DNA from: an uncultured Muribaculaceae bacterium
GTDB taxonomy: Bacteria > Bacteroidota > Bacteroidia > Bacteroidales > Muribaculaceae
DNA: 64,000 nt
Assembly: GCA_947178505.1 (NCBI GenBank)
Contig: CAMWYR010000006.1
Span: forward strand, 1-64,000
Direction of reading: 5' to 3'
The notes beneath the pieces were generated by a model. It did not search any database. It was not told the origin of the DNA and saw only the letters and a program-made list of their open reading frames with translations. This document shows positions 17,106 through 26,276 of the stretch, in pieces. Made by a program: the position numbers and the translations under genes. Position 1 is the stretch's first letter. Each line of letters begins with the position of its first letter.

Positions 17106-18032
17106 TCATTTCTTCCGGCCACGGATCACGCCTGAGAATTCGCGCGGCACGGGCGACTGGAAGTGCATGTCTTTCTTCGTGATCGGATGCGCGAACCTGA
17201 GGGTCTGCGCATGCAGCGCCAGACGGTGGATAGGGCTCGTCTGAGCCCCATATTTCTTATCGCCGGCAATGGGGTGACCCATATCGGCGGCATGCACGCG
17301 GATCTGATTCTTACGCCCCGTGTCGAGCGAGAAATGGGCGAGCGTATACCCGTTGCCGCGTCCGATTACGTCATAGTGAGTCACCGCGATTCGGCCTTCA
17401 CCCGGCACGTCGGTGGAGTAGACCACATACTGCGAGTTCTCCGTCAGTCGACTTTTCACGAACCCCTTGTCCTGCTCAAGGTAGCCCTCGAGCAGCGCCA
17501 CGTAGAGACGTTCGAGGATGATATTGTTCCAGTTGTGGCGCAAAACGTCGTGTGCGCGTTCCGACTTGGCGAACATCATGAGGCCCGTCGTGTGGCGGTC
17601 AAGACGATGTACGACCCATAGCTTGTTGCGCGGGTCGACTCTCTTCACGTATTCGCGCATGATATCGTAGGCATTCTCCTCCTTCTTCTTGCTTGCCGTG
17701 CCGACGGAGAGCATGCCGTAGCCCTTGTTGATCACCATCACGTCGTCATCTTCATAGATGAGATCGATGCGCGGATGATGAAACACGGGGAATGGGCGCG
17801 AGAGATTGAGCGCGACCTCGGCTCCCGGCATCACCGGAGCATCGAAGGCAGTCGCCACGCTGCCGTTGACCATCATGTGGCCATAACGCAACCATTTCTT
17901 GATATCGTTGCGCTTGGCATCGGGCATTGACTCGATGATGAATTCCATCAGTGCGCGGTCGGTCTCCTCTCGGTTTACGAAAGTGAGTATGCGGTCTTCC
18001 CTTATCGGGCGTCTCTGATTATTTCTGTTCAT
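17106..18032 (-). CDS. RluA-family pseudouridine synthase
   Basis: 308 residues. An S4-like RNA-binding domain (about 30-95, with DIKKWLRYGHMMVNG) is followed by the RluA catalytic domain. The catalytic Asp is in VVHRLDRHTTGLMMFAK, and the family's second motif reads LDTGRKNQIRVHAADMGHPIAGD. It isomerises uridine to pseudouridine in rRNA or tRNA. The target (RluD-, RluC- or TruC-like) cannot be assigned from sequence alone. Confidence 0.9.
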   Translation of the reverse strand: MNRNNQRRPIREDRILTFVNREETDRALMEFIIESMPDAKRNDIKKWLRYGHMMVNGSVATAFDAPVMPGAEVALNLSRPFPVFHHPRIDLIYEDDDVMVINKGYGMLSVGTASKKKEENAYDIMREYVKRVDPRNKLWVVHRLDRHTTGLMMFAKSERAHDVLRHNWNNIILERLYVALLEGYLEQDKGFVKSRLTENSQYVVYSTDVPGEGRIAVTHYDVIGRGNGYTLAHFSLDTGRKNQIRVHAADMGHPIAGDKKYGAQTSPIHRLALHAQTLRFAHPITKKDMHFQSPVPREFSGVIRGRKK

Positions 18033-18216
18033 GTGATAAATATTACACGGAGCGGTGCCCTGCGGTTGGCTCCGGGACTACCTGCATAAGGGCCTCCCGC
18101 GGAATGAAGCGTCCGCTCCTAAGTATAGAACACCGTTGCGGCTGTTCTGTTTTAAAATCCGGCACTCCCGGTCTTATTTTTATGGCGGAGGTGCGCGGGC
18201 CGGGAATGCGCGTGGC

Positions 18217-19530
18217 TCAGGTAGCCGTCAGTTCAGCGCGCACGAAAGTCGGAGTGTCCGACACATCGCGCAGGAGCGCGTGGCCGAACCTGCATTCCAG
18301 GCAGCGCGAGCGGTCGCAATATTCTTTCCTCAGTTGCAGCAGTGCCTGCGAATCGGTGGCCGATTTTGAGTCAATTCCGGCGTTGCGCCACTGACGGATG
18401 TATGTATTGTTCTCCGGTTCGATCTCATTCCAGAAGTCGAGCCCGCGTTCGGCCATCTCCGGGTCGCCGTGTGAGGCGCCGTAGGCATAAAGCATCGGGG
18501 CTACGAAATTGATTATGAGAAGATCTACGTTGGCTTCCGAAAGCACGGCCGGCAGTCGTGGCGAAGGGCGGTCGAAGTCGAGATGCTCGCCCCAGTAGCC
18601 CGATAGAGTGAAGTCGAATAGGGCGGGTGCGCTTTCATAGTCGCAGTCGCGGTCGAGAATGCGCGCGAGCATGCTGAATCCACCGGCGAGCGACTGTGCG
18701 AGCAATGCGATGCGGCGCGTAGGAAAATTCTGAGGGCGCGTGCGCGTGAACTTCCAGATGTCGCTGCGCATGGGGCGCAAGCCGTATTTGCGTGCGAGGA
18801 AGAAATATTCGCGGCAGAGGCGCTGGTAATACTCGTCGAAAATATGTTGCGAGGTGTCGAGCATGCCGGCCTGGCCAAAGAGAAGCGCCTCGAGCTGGAA
18901 GATATCGTCGGAGTGCTTGGCCAGGATGGAGAGCGGGAGCGACCGCGCAAGCATCTCGAGCGGCAGAGAGTTGAGAGAGAATCCGAGAGCGCGGGCGAAC
19001 GAGACGAAGCAGGCATGCTGCCAGTCGCCCTGCGAGTGCTCTACCTCATCGAGGATTCTGGAGGCCTTCTGCTGCATGCGTTCCACGTTGAGTGTGTCGA
19101 GCCAGTCGGTCACGGTGAGCGGGTGCAGCAAATTGAGATAGGGTTCGCACTTTACGGCCGCGATTTTTTCGGCCAGGTGGGCATAGAGCCTTATGAAGGG
19201 GTCGGGAATCTGATATGCAAGCTGGGTGATGTTGCCACCCTCCCTGTCGGGAATGCGCCGGTCGGAAATCGCCACGAAATGTAGAATCACCGAGTCGTAG
19301 GCCGGATCTTTATCGTGGCCGTGGGCAAACCAGTCGGATGCCTTCACATGCACCTCTACATTGCCGGCCCAGTCCTGGTCGTCGATCGTTATGCGCGCCC
19401 CGGAGAAGTCGGGCCCGGAATCGCGGTTGAGCACCCCCGGATTCACCACCCGGAGCCTCTGGCCGTCCACGGTCTTCAGCCGCGGTGGCAGCAGCCGGTA
19501 CTTCCACAAATACTGATATAGCATCTCCAT
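18217..19530 (-). CDS. DUF2851 family protein
   Basis: 437 residues, soluble. It has the DUF2851 signature at the N-terminus (LYQYLWKYRLLPP, then NPGVLNRDSGPDFSGARI and GNVEVHVKASDW), a pattern reminiscent of restriction-like nuclease cores (D...E.H.K). The C-terminus has CNRR-type Cys (DRSRCLECRFGHALL). Function unknown; common in Bacteroidetes. A likely promoter TATTTTTG is at 19622-19615, leaving a ~78-nt leader. Confidence 0.8.
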   Translation of the reverse strand: MEMLYQYLWKYRLLPPRLKTVDGQRLRVVNPGVLNRDSGPDFSGARITIDDQDWAGNVEVHVKASDWFAHGHDKDPAYDSVILHFVAISDRRIPDREGGNITQLAYQIPDPFIRLYAHLAEKIAAVKCEPYLNLLHPLTVTDWLDTLNVERMQQKASRILDEVEHSQGDWQHACFVSFARALGFSLNSLPLEMLARSLPLSILAKHSDDIFQLEALLFGQAGMLDTSQHIFDEYYQRLCREYFFLARKYGLRPMRSDIWKFTRTRPQNFPTRRIALLAQSLAGGFSMLARILDRDCDYESAPALFDFTLSGYWGEHLDFDRPSPRLPAVLSEANVDLLIINFVAPMLYAYGASHGDPEMAERGLDFWNEIEPENNTYIRQWRNAGIDSKSATDSQALLQLRKEYCDRSRCLECRFGHALLRDVSDTPTFVRAELTAT

Positions 19531-19614
19531 CTGCAGGCGTATTTTTTGGGGTCGCCCGGGCAGGCGTGAGCGCAGTTACACTTCGGCGCTCCGATCCCGG
19601 GTGGCTAGATAACG

Positions 19615-19622
19615 CAAAAATA
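19615..19622 (-). promoter_or_regulatory. Promoter -7 element (TATTTTTG) of the DUF2851 gene
   Basis: Matches TAnnTTTG on the minus strand, 85-92 bp before the start codon. Confidence 0.5.
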
Positions 19623-19751
19623 CAAAAATTCCCCGACCCTTACTAATAATTCAAAAAGTATTATATTTCTAAATGTTAAAAGTTCTTAAATTAAGCCCTA
19701 AATGTTACTAATTATCTTCATAATAGCAAAAAATTAGTAACTTTGCAACGT

Positions 19752-19822
19752 GTTTTTCATAGTATTAAATTAAGATTAAGGTTTCGGTCTATCTCTTTGA
19801 GAAAAGAGGTAGACTTTTTTTA
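19752..19822 (+). ncRNA. Small RNA / leader element B (upstream of the rsmF-like gene)
   Basis: The promoter element TAACTTTG (19738-19745) is followed after 7 nt by GTTTTTCATAGTATTAAATT and AAGATTAAGGTTTCG. An 11-bp hairpin comes next (19787-19797 with 19804-19814, one G-T pair), then T7. The 5' block matches elements A and C; the hairpin sequence is unrelated in primary sequence. The T run ends ~14 nt before ATG 19835, so unless there is read-through it yields a ~65-nt RNA. The 304-bp gap holds nothing else except the DUF2851 promoter. Confidence 0.68.
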
Positions 19823-19834
19823 TTAGGAAAAGTT

Positions 19835-21085
19835 ATGACAATGATGATACCTGAAGAATTCTACAAAGCCTCCCTCGATGTGACGGGCGATGCAGCCGAC
19901 GCCTTCCGCGCGGCCATGGAGTGTGAGCCGGCCGTAAGCGTTCGGCTCAATCGCCGTAAGCTCGACAGCCCGGACGCGCTCGGTTATGGCCCGCTTGAGC
20001 GGGTGGCCTGGTGCCGCGACGGTTATTATCTTCCCGACCGCCCGAAATTCACGCTCAATCCGCTCCTTCACGCCGGAGCATTCTACGTGCAGGATGCCTC
20101 GTCGATGATCCATCAGACGCTCGTGGAGACGCTCGTGGAGCGCGGGCTGCTACACGACCGTCCGCTCGTGCTCGATCTCTGCGCCGCCCCCGGCGGAAAG
20201 ACCACCGCTATGATCAACGCCTTGCCCGACGGCGCTTTTGTAGTTGCCAACGAGGTGATGCCACAGCGGGTGAAGATTCTGGCAGAGAATCTTCAGAAAT
20301 GGGGCTATCCCGATATCCTTGTCACCGGCTCGCGTAGTTCCGACTTCGCTGCGCTCGGCGCTATGTTCGACCTTATCGCAGTCGATGCTCCATGCTCGGG
20401 AGAGGGGATGATGCGTAAGGATGAGGAGGCCCGCGCGCAATGGAGCCCGAGGCTCGTGGAGCAATGTGCATCCCTCCAGCGGGAGATCCTTGCAGATGCC
20501 GTGGAGGCGCTGCGCCCGGGAGGCGTGCTGATATATTCCACCTGCACTTTCAACCGCCGTGAGAATGAGGATAACGTCAGATGGCTCGTGGATGAATTCG
20601 GCCTCGAACCGCTTGATCACGGACTGCCGGAAGGTAGCGGCCCGGCTCCGCAAGTGGAAGGTCCGGTGCCGGCCCTTAGGTTTATGCCCCATCTCACCCG
20701 TGGCGAAGGACTTTTTGTGGCCATGTTGTGTAAGCCGGGTGACGTTCCGGCCGCTCCCCGCGCCAAGGCGCGCGACACGCTCCGACGCAAACTGCGGGTA
20801 GTGCTCGACGGTATCCAGCGCTCTACTATGAAGGGCAATACCGAATTACCGGCCTCAACCCTATGTCTTGCCTCAGATTATGACCACTCATTGTTCCCCG
20901 AGGTCGAACTCGACCTTGACACGGCCCTGCGCTATCTCCGCCATGAGGCCATAACGCTTCCGCCCGAGGCTCCCCGCGGATATGTCGTCGTCACCTACAA
21001 GGGGCATCCCCTGGGCCTCGTGAAGAATATCGGCAACCGGGCCAACAACCTCTATCCCGCCCACTGGAGAATCCGAAATCTGTGA
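19835..21085 (+). CDS. RsmF-like rRNA (cytosine-C5) methyltransferase
   Basis: 416 residues of the NOL1/NOP2/Sun type. The SAM site is DLCAAPGGKT. Motif IV Cys (DAPCSGEGMM) and motif VI catalytic Cys (IYSTCTFNRREN) are intact. The C-terminal part (about 310-416) resembles the RsmF-type PUA/FAU region (GYVVVTYKGHPLGLVKNIGNRANNLYP in pieces). It makes 5-methylcytosine in rRNA or tRNA. Its leader contains element B, suggesting attenuation. Confidence 0.88.
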   Translation: MTMMIPEEFYKASLDVTGDAADAFRAAMECEPAVSVRLNRRKLDSPDALGYGPLERVAWCRDGYYLPDRPKFTLNPLLHAGAFYVQDASSMIHQTLVETLVERGLLHDRPLVLDLCAAPGGKTTAMINALPDGAFVVANEVMPQRVKILAENLQKWGYPDILVTGSRSSDFAALGAMFDLIAVDAPCSGEGMMRKDEEARAQWSPRLVEQCASLQREILADAVEALRPGGVLIYSTCTFNRRENEDNVRWLVDEFGLEPLDHGLPEGSGPAPQVEGPVPALRFMPHLTRGEGLFVAMLCKPGDVPAAPRAKARDTLRRKLRVVLDGIQRSTMKGNTELPASTLCLASDYDHSLFPEVELDLDTALRYLRHEAITLPPEAPRGYVVVTYKGHPLGLVKNIGNRANNLYPAHWRIRNL

Positions 21086-21124
21086 AGTATTGGTAGGTCG
21101 CGCTGTCGATATGTGGGGCTATTA

Positions 21125-21156
21125 TTTGCCTATTAACATAATTATTGGTAAATTTG
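21125..21156 (+). promoter_or_regulatory. Promoter of the RsmI-like gene
   Basis: TTTG at 21125-21128, 20-bp spacer, TAAATTTG at 21149-21156; ~32-nt leader to ATG 21195. Confidence 0.7.
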
Positions 21157-21194
21157 CATACTAATCCCGTGAAAGCTGATTAAAGCAATAATAT

Positions 21195-21980
21195 ATGACG
21201 AGTGAACCAACGCAGTCGGTGGCTCCGGCCCTTTATCTGATACCCGTGGAAATAGGCGATGGCCCGAGCGATATGTCGTTGCCTGCAGGCAATCAGAGAA
21301 TAGTGTCCGAGATACGCACATTTATCGTGGAGAACGTGCGCACTGCGCGCCGCTTCCTGCGAAAATGGGACAGCTCGTTTCCAATCGACGATTGCGAGTT
21401 TTTCGAGCTCAACGGTCATACATCTCCTGAGGAAGTCAGCGGGTTCCTCACTCCTCTGCGTCAGGAGCGCCCTGTCGGAGTAATGAGCGAGGCGGGATGT
21501 CCGGCCGTGGCCGACCCGGGTGCCGATGTCGTGGCTATCGCTCAGCGCGAGGGTCTGAAGGTAGTGCCGCTCGTCGGCCCCTCGAGCATCCTTATGTCGC
21601 TTATGGCCTCCGGGTTCAACGGCCAGGGCTTCGCTTTCAACGGATATCTCCCAATCAAAGATGATCAGCGCGCGCATGCGCTCAAGGAGCTCGAGGCGAG
21701 GTGCGCACGCCTTAATCAGACTCAGATATTTATCGAGACGCCCTACCGCAATAACCGAATGATCTCATTCCTTGCCGAACATCTGCGCCCTGACACTCTG
21801 CTCTGCGTCGCTTCCGACATCTCTTCTCCGGGGAAAGAGACAATCGTGACCCGACCCGCCTCGCAATGGCGTAATAATAATAAAGACTTTGACAAGCGCC
21901 CCGCAATCTTCCTGATTCATTGTCAGAATATTGCAGATCCCGCTAAGCGCCACGACAATCACTGCCGGAAACGACGCTGA
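21195..21980 (+). CDS. SAM-dependent methyltransferase, tetrapyrrole-methylase/RsmI family
   Basis: 261 residues. The second-half motifs of the TP-methylase fold are clear: MSEAGCPAVADPGADVV and VVPLVGPSSILMSLMASGFNGQ, then FIETPYRNNRM and CVASDISSPGKE. RsmI 2'-O-methylates C1402 of 16S rRNA. This protein belongs to the shorter, divergent RsmI-like subgroup of Bacteroidetes, with an N-terminal region unlike classical RsmI, so the target is uncertain. It has its own promoter and runs into the MBL hydrolase gene 14 bp later. Confidence 0.85.
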   Translation: MTSEPTQSVAPALYLIPVEIGDGPSDMSLPAGNQRIVSEIRTFIVENVRTARRFLRKWDSSFPIDDCEFFELNGHTSPEEVSGFLTPLRQERPVGVMSEAGCPAVADPGADVVAIAQREGLKVVPLVGPSSILMSLMASGFNGQGFAFNGYLPIKDDQRAHALKELEARCARLNQTQIFIETPYRNNRMISFLAEHLRPDTLLCVASDISSPGKETIVTRPASQWRNNNKDFDKRPAIFLIHCQNIADPAKRHDNHCRKRR

Positions 21981-21994
21981 TACCATTTACTGAA

Positions 21995-22993
21995 ATGCCT
22001 AAAATCAAGTATAATCATCCGCGACTCCCCTTCGGTGACTGGGATTCCTCCGAGCCGGAGGCCTCTCGCCCTGTGCCGACCGACCTGCGCATCAGGCCGC
22101 ATCATTCCGAATTTGCTCTCCGGGCCGATGAGGATGAGGCCGGTGAGAGCCCGGTGAAGCTCAATTATATATCATTCGCCTCAGGCTCCAGCGGCAACAG
22201 TTGCTATGTAGGCACCGAAAAGGAGGGTATCATCATCGATGCCGGTATTCGCTCGGATGAGATAGAGGAGACCCTCCGCAAGCATGGCGTCCAGATGAAG
22301 AATGTGCGCGGGCTCCTCCTCACTCACGACCACAGCGACCACGTGCGATATTCTTATAATCTTCTGCGCAACAACCGTCATATGTCGCTTTTCTGCACGC
22401 CGCGTGTGCTCAACGGCCTTCTTAGGCGTCACAGCATCTCCAAGCGCATCAAGGAATATCACACCCCGATTTTCAAGGAAATTCCCTTTAAGGTGGCAGG
22501 AATGGAGATAACGGCATTCGAAGTGCCCCACGATGGTTCCGACAATATGGGATTTTCTGTGGAGTATGGGCCCCACCGGTTTGTGCTGGCCACTGACATC
22601 GGTTCGGTCACGGAGCGTGCCCGCTATTATATGAGCCGCGCCAACTACCTCGTGATTGAGGCCAACTACGACTCCGACATGTTGCGGCTCGGCCGCTATC
22701 CGGAGTATCTGAAAGCCCGCATCCGTGCTGCCAACGGTCATCTCGACAACCGTGACACGGCCGCATTCCTCAAGGAAATAGTCAACGACCAACTGAAATA
22801 TATCTTCCTCTGCCATCTGAGCAAGGATAACAACACGCCGGCCAAGGCCCTCTCGGCCGTCAGGGAGTCTCTGCAGGAGCGCGGCCTCCGCATCGGCCAT
22901 GCGGAGGAAACGCTGAGCGACCGCAAGTGTGATGTGCAACTGATGGCGTTGCCGAGGTTTGATCCGACTCGCTGGTTCGTTTTTCGTAAATAA
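21995..22993 (+). CDS. Metallo-beta-lactamase-fold hydrolase (YycJ/WalJ-like)
   Basis: 332 residues. A hydrophilic N-terminal extension (about 1-55) precedes the MBL domain: FASGSSGNSCYVG, the zinc motif LTHDHSDHV, EVPHDGSDNMGF, LATDIG and FLCHLSKDNN. This matches the YycJ-like single-domain hydrolases, some of which act as 5' exonucleases in DNA repair. The N-terminal extension has no assigned role. It follows the RsmI-like gene by 14 bp. Confidence 0.85.
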   Translation: MPKIKYNHPRLPFGDWDSSEPEASRPVPTDLRIRPHHSEFALRADEDEAGESPVKLNYISFASGSSGNSCYVGTEKEGIIIDAGIRSDEIEETLRKHGVQMKNVRGLLLTHDHSDHVRYSYNLLRNNRHMSLFCTPRVLNGLLRRHSISKRIKEYHTPIFKEIPFKVAGMEITAFEVPHDGSDNMGFSVEYGPHRFVLATDIGSVTERARYYMSRANYLVIEANYDSDMLRLGRYPEYLKARIRAANGHLDNRDTAAFLKEIVNDQLKYIFLCHLSKDNNTPAKALSAVRESLQERGLRIGHAEETLSDRKCDVQLMALPRFDPTRWFVFRK

Positions 22994-23026
22994 GTAGTTA
23001 GTGAAGCTAATCTGGTTTAAGGATAG

Positions 23027-23650
23027 ATGAAACTGTATAATTTGTCGATGGATTCGGTGCAGAGGCAGGCAGTCCGGAAGGTCGTCTGCATAGCGGGCGG
23101 ATCGCTGATGCTGGCCGCTGTCCTCATTGCGTGCAATAAGGCGGGGAATAGCGGCATTCCTGCCGCGGATACGGCTTCCGAGATTCAGCCGGAGGATTTC
23201 CATGCCGACAACGACATCGCGATGACCGTGCGCAGCATCGTCGATGCCCTCAGGGTAGGGGAGCCGCTCGATACTCTCGACTATAATTTCAACGGCGTAC
23301 TGACCGACGGGATCGGGCGCCCGCTCTATACCACGATGCAGGGGCGCCCCGGCACGTGGGATATCGACGTGCTTTCGCCCGATATGATTGTGATCCGCAA
23401 CGAGGATATAGGCGATCTCCTGCCCGACGATCTTGAGAACTATCTGATGGAAAGCCTCGAGCTCACCGCAGCCGATCTTATAGATTCGCTCGAATATCAC
23501 GGCCCTGAAGGAGCCGAGACCTCCGTATATGACTTTGACGGAGGCTTCCTGCGGATTGATACTCGCACCGAAGCCACAGCCTCCGGTCTCGAAGGGGCGC
23601 TTGTGCGCATCTCCGCCACGCGCGACCTCCCCTCTCCCCGCCAAAAATAA
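23027..23650 (+). CDS. Hypothetical lipoprotein
   Basis: 207 residues. After a basic N-terminus, a hydrophobic stretch ends in the lipobox LIAC (Cys 36), predicting lipidation and export. ATG 23048 would give a more usual signal-peptide length. The mature part is acidic, rich in Asp/Glu, with two similar segments mentioning LDYNFNGVL and VYDFDGGFL. No family recognised. Likely the last gene of the RsmI-like/MBL run; a strong hairpin follows. Confidence 0.6.
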   Translation: MKLYNLSMDSVQRQAVRKVVCIAGGSLMLAAVLIACNKAGNSGIPAADTASEIQPEDFHADNDIAMTVRSIVDALRVGEPLDTLDYNFNGVLTDGIGRPLYTTMQGRPGTWDIDVLSPDMIVIRNEDIGDLLPDDLENYLMESLELTAADLIDSLEYHGPEGAETSVYDFDGGFLRIDTRTEATASGLEGALVRISATRDLPSPRQK

Positions 23651-23670
23651 TTAAGGTTCCCTCCACAAAA

Positions 23671-23706
23671 AATCACGCCTGAGCGCTCGGACGCTCAGGC
23701 GTGATT
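23671..23706. terminator. Bidirectional terminator (lipoprotein / POT transporter)
   Basis: 15-bp perfect stem (23671-23685 with 23692-23706), 6-nt loop, A-rich and T-rich flanks, between convergent genes. Confidence 0.85.
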
Positions 23707-23739
23707 ATATTAGTGCGGGGCGTTGTTGCCCCGGAAGAA

Positions 23740-25455
23740 TCAGATTTCTACCTCGGCTGCCTCTTTCTCGCTCTCGGCAAGCTGAGCAGCGGCAGTGGGA
23801 GCGTCGGTATCAGCCGTTGCCGCCTCAAGCTTCTTCATGATCGAGAAGATGAAGAGAGCCGATACAAGACAGATGGCCATGAGGATGATCCAGAGAAGAT
23901 AGACCGGAATCTTACCCCAGAGAAGCATGGGAATCGACACAAGATAATTACCGATGGCGGTTGCGGCAAACCAGCCGCCCATCATCGAGCCCTTCAGCTT
24001 CGGAGGAGCCACCTTCGATACGAATGAGATACCCATCGGAGACAACAGCAGTTCGGCGAACGTAAGCAGCAGGTACGTGCCGATAAGCCAGTTGGGCGAT
24101 ACACTGCCGGACGTGCCGGCGAGTGAGAACGAACCGATCATCATCACGCCGTAGGCTACGGCTGCCATCACCATTCCATAGCCGATCTTGCGCGGAGCCG
24201 ACGGCTCCTTCTTGCGGTTGGCAAGCCAGCCGAAGATCGCCAGCGACACCGGAGTGAGCGCAACCACGAAGAATGGGTTGAACTGCTGATACTGCTGAGG
24301 CTGAATGCCGGCAACCGGATCGGGAGTGTTCGAATAGAAATAATAAAGTGCGAACGCCACCATCACAATCAGCGCTCCGCTAACAAGGCGACCTTTCCCG
24401 GATTTCGACTGGAAGAGATTGAACAGCGCATACACGCCGATCGCAATCGAAAGAAGAGCCCATACGTTGAAGCCGATACGCGTCCAGCCGGCAGCGTCGG
24501 GAGAGGTGCAGCTCTTCGCAAACTCAGTAAGCGTGGCGCCGTTCTGATGGAACACCATCCAGAAGAAAATCACCACAGCAAACACCAGCAGAAGCGCAAC
24601 GACGCGAGCCTTCGTCTGGGCAGCTGAAAGTTCCGGACCGGCCACCGCTGCAGGAGCATTCTTATCACCCTTCTTCGTGTCGGTGATGATGTGCGCGTAG
24701 GTCTTGCGGCCAAGAGTGTAGATGAGGAAACTGAGGATAAGCGAGCCGCATGCCACCGCGAAAGCATAGCTGTAGCCGCGCGAGAGCACGGTGATATAAT
24801 TGTCGGCCCAGGCCGCCACGTCACCGCTCACAGTCATGCCGGCGGCAGCCGCTGCCTTTATGACTTCCGACGCATTTCCCGCCCCGTCGAGCAGTGAGTT
24901 GCAGAGGGCCGGAAGATCGGCGCTATAGGCCAGACCGTCGGCATGAAGAGCCATATTGGTCATAGCTGTCGCGGCCATAGGCGCGAACATCGAGCCGATA
25001 TTGATCGCCATATAGAAGAGTGAGAACGCCGCATCGCGCTGCCCCGCGAACCGCGGGTCATTGTAAAGGTCCCCTACCATCACCTGGAGGTTACCCTTGA
25101 AAAGGCCCGTACCGATGGAGATGAGCAGCAGCGCCACGCAGAGAATCACGAGCGAGCTCGTCGAACGGATCCCTGTCGGAATCGACATCACGGCGTAGCC
25201 GGCGAACATCACGAAGATACCCGTGATCACGCACTTCGAGAAGCTCCACTTGTCGGCAACGAGACCGCCCAGAAGAGGCATGAAGTAGACCATCGCCAGG
25301 AACACAGCATAGATCTGGCCCGACACCGTGGCGTCAAAGCCGAACTTCGCCTGCAGGAAGAGCAGGAAGATAGCCAGCATCGTATAGTAGCCGAAGCGTT
25401 CGCCGGTATTGGCGAGCGCCAGCACGTAGAGGCCGGCAGGTTGATTTTTAAACAT
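23740..25455 (-). CDS. POT-family peptide/proton symporter
   Basis: 571 residues with 12-14 predicted membrane segments. It carries the PTR2 signatures: NTGERFGYYTMLAIF in the first segment and FKGNLQVMVGDLY plus FSLFYMAINIGSM further on. It imports di- and tripeptides with protons through the inner membrane. The C-terminal tail is Ala/Glu-rich. It lies 59 bp after sufE and probably shares its transcript. The organism also encodes a C69 dipeptidase nearby, consistent with peptide use. Confidence 0.92.
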   Translation of the reverse strand: MFKNQPAGLYVLALANTGERFGYYTMLAIFLLFLQAKFGFDATVSGQIYAVFLAMVYFMPLLGGLVADKWSFSKCVITGIFVMFAGYAVMSIPTGIRSTSSLVILCVALLLISIGTGLFKGNLQVMVGDLYNDPRFAGQRDAAFSLFYMAINIGSMFAPMAATAMTNMALHADGLAYSADLPALCNSLLDGAGNASEVIKAAAAAGMTVSGDVAAWADNYITVLSRGYSYAFAVACGSLILSFLIYTLGRKTYAHIITDTKKGDKNAPAAVAGPELSAAQTKARVVALLLVFAVVIFFWMVFHQNGATLTEFAKSCTSPDAAGWTRIGFNVWALLSIAIGVYALFNLFQSKSGKGRLVSGALIVMVAFALYYFYSNTPDPVAGIQPQQYQQFNPFFVVALTPVSLAIFGWLANRKKEPSAPRKIGYGMVMAAVAYGVMMIGSFSLAGTSGSVSPNWLIGTYLLLTFAELLLSPMGISFVSKVAPPKLKGSMMGGWFAATAIGNYLVSIPMLLWGKIPVYLLWIILMAICLVSALFIFSIMKKLEAATADTDAPTAAAQLAESEKEAAEVEI

Positions 25456-25514
25456 GATTCTATAGGTTTGGTTAGTTATTGGGTTACGAATTCAGTCGTC
25501 TCCGGAGCCCCGGC

Positions 25515-25946
25515 CTACTTGCCGTCGAGCATCTTGAAGGCGCGGGCATAGTCATTGATCTGCTTCACCATCGCCACCAGACCGTTCGAACGCGTCGGCG
25601 ACAGATGCTCCTTAAGCCCGATCTTGTCGATGAAGTAGAGGTCGGCATTGAGAATCTCGTCGGGTGTGCGGTCGTTGAGCACGCGCATCAGCAGCGCCAC
25701 GATGCCCTTCACGATCAGCGCGTCGGAGTCGGCCTTGAAGTCGATCCTGTCGCTCTCTCCCCGCTTCGCATCAATCCACACGCGGCTCTGGCACCCCTCG
25801 ATGAGATTCTGCGGAGTCTTCTCGCTCTCCGGATATTCGGGCAGCGTATTGCCCAGATCAATGATGTAGGCATAGCGGTCCATCCAGTCGGTCAGACCCT
25901 CGAACTCCTCTATGATTTCATCTTGAGTTTCATTAACTGTAGCCAT
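25515..25946 (-). CDS. sufE: SufE-family cysteine desulfurase activator
   Basis: 143 residues, soluble. The sulphur-accepting Cys is in LIEGCQSRVW, and the rest fits the SufE/CsdE fold (FEGLTDWMDRYAYIIDLG, LKEHLSPTRSNGL). It takes persulphide from a SufS-type desulfurase for Fe-S cluster assembly. No sufS or sufBCD gene is adjacent, so this is an orphan sufE or CsdE-like copy. Promoter TATATTTG at 25980-25973, ~20-nt leader. Confidence 0.9.
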   Translation of the reverse strand: MATVNETQDEIIEEFEGLTDWMDRYAYIIDLGNTLPEYPESEKTPQNLIEGCQSRVWIDAKRGESDRIDFKADSDALIVKGIVALLMRVLNDRTPDEILNADLYFIDKIGLKEHLSPTRSNGLVAMVKQINDYARAFKMLDGK

Positions 25947-25972
25947 AAACTTTATTCCATTTCAAATTTCTA

Positions 25973-25980
25973 CAAATATA
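25973..25980 (-). promoter_or_regulatory. Promoter -7 element (TATATTTG) of sufE-POT
   Basis: Exact TAnnTTTG match on the minus strand, 27-34 bp upstream of the sufE ATG. Confidence 0.6.
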
Positions 25981-26105
25981 GTTGATTTTCGCTTAACTGA
26001 CAAATTCCTGCGCTCAATCATGCGGGTCGGCTCACGAGGCTCCTCGGGTTGAGCGATAAAAAACGTTAAAAATGCAGTTTGCATCGCTTAAAACGAAAAT
26101 AATGG

Positions 26106-26137
26106 TTTGGCTAAATGAAAAAAATCTGCTAATTTTG
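26106..26137 (+). promoter_or_regulatory. greA promoter
   Basis: TTTG at 26106-26109, 20-bp spacer, TAATTTTG at 26130-26137. Predicted leader ~130 nt. Apart from this and the sufE promoter, nothing is seen in the 330-bp gap 25947-26276. Confidence 0.7.
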
Positions 26138-26276
26138 CATCTGTAAAGCCGGAGACAATGATAATGGACTCTTCCAAGAGAGTTCGTTATTTTTTTACGC
26201 CTCCGCATCCGGAGCCTCCCCGCTCCGAAGGAAATCAAAATAAGGAAAATATTAAAAAAGAAATACTGTCAGAACC

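Noticed and set aside
22181..23644. 487-codon minus-strand frame opposite the MBL hydrolase and lipoprotein genes
   Set aside because: Composition mirrors codon bias of the real plus-strand genes; no recognisable protein features.
23671..23706. Possible attachment site or IS inverted repeat
   Set aside because: A plain bidirectional terminator between convergent genes; the same design occurs at 14526, 30370 and 49314.
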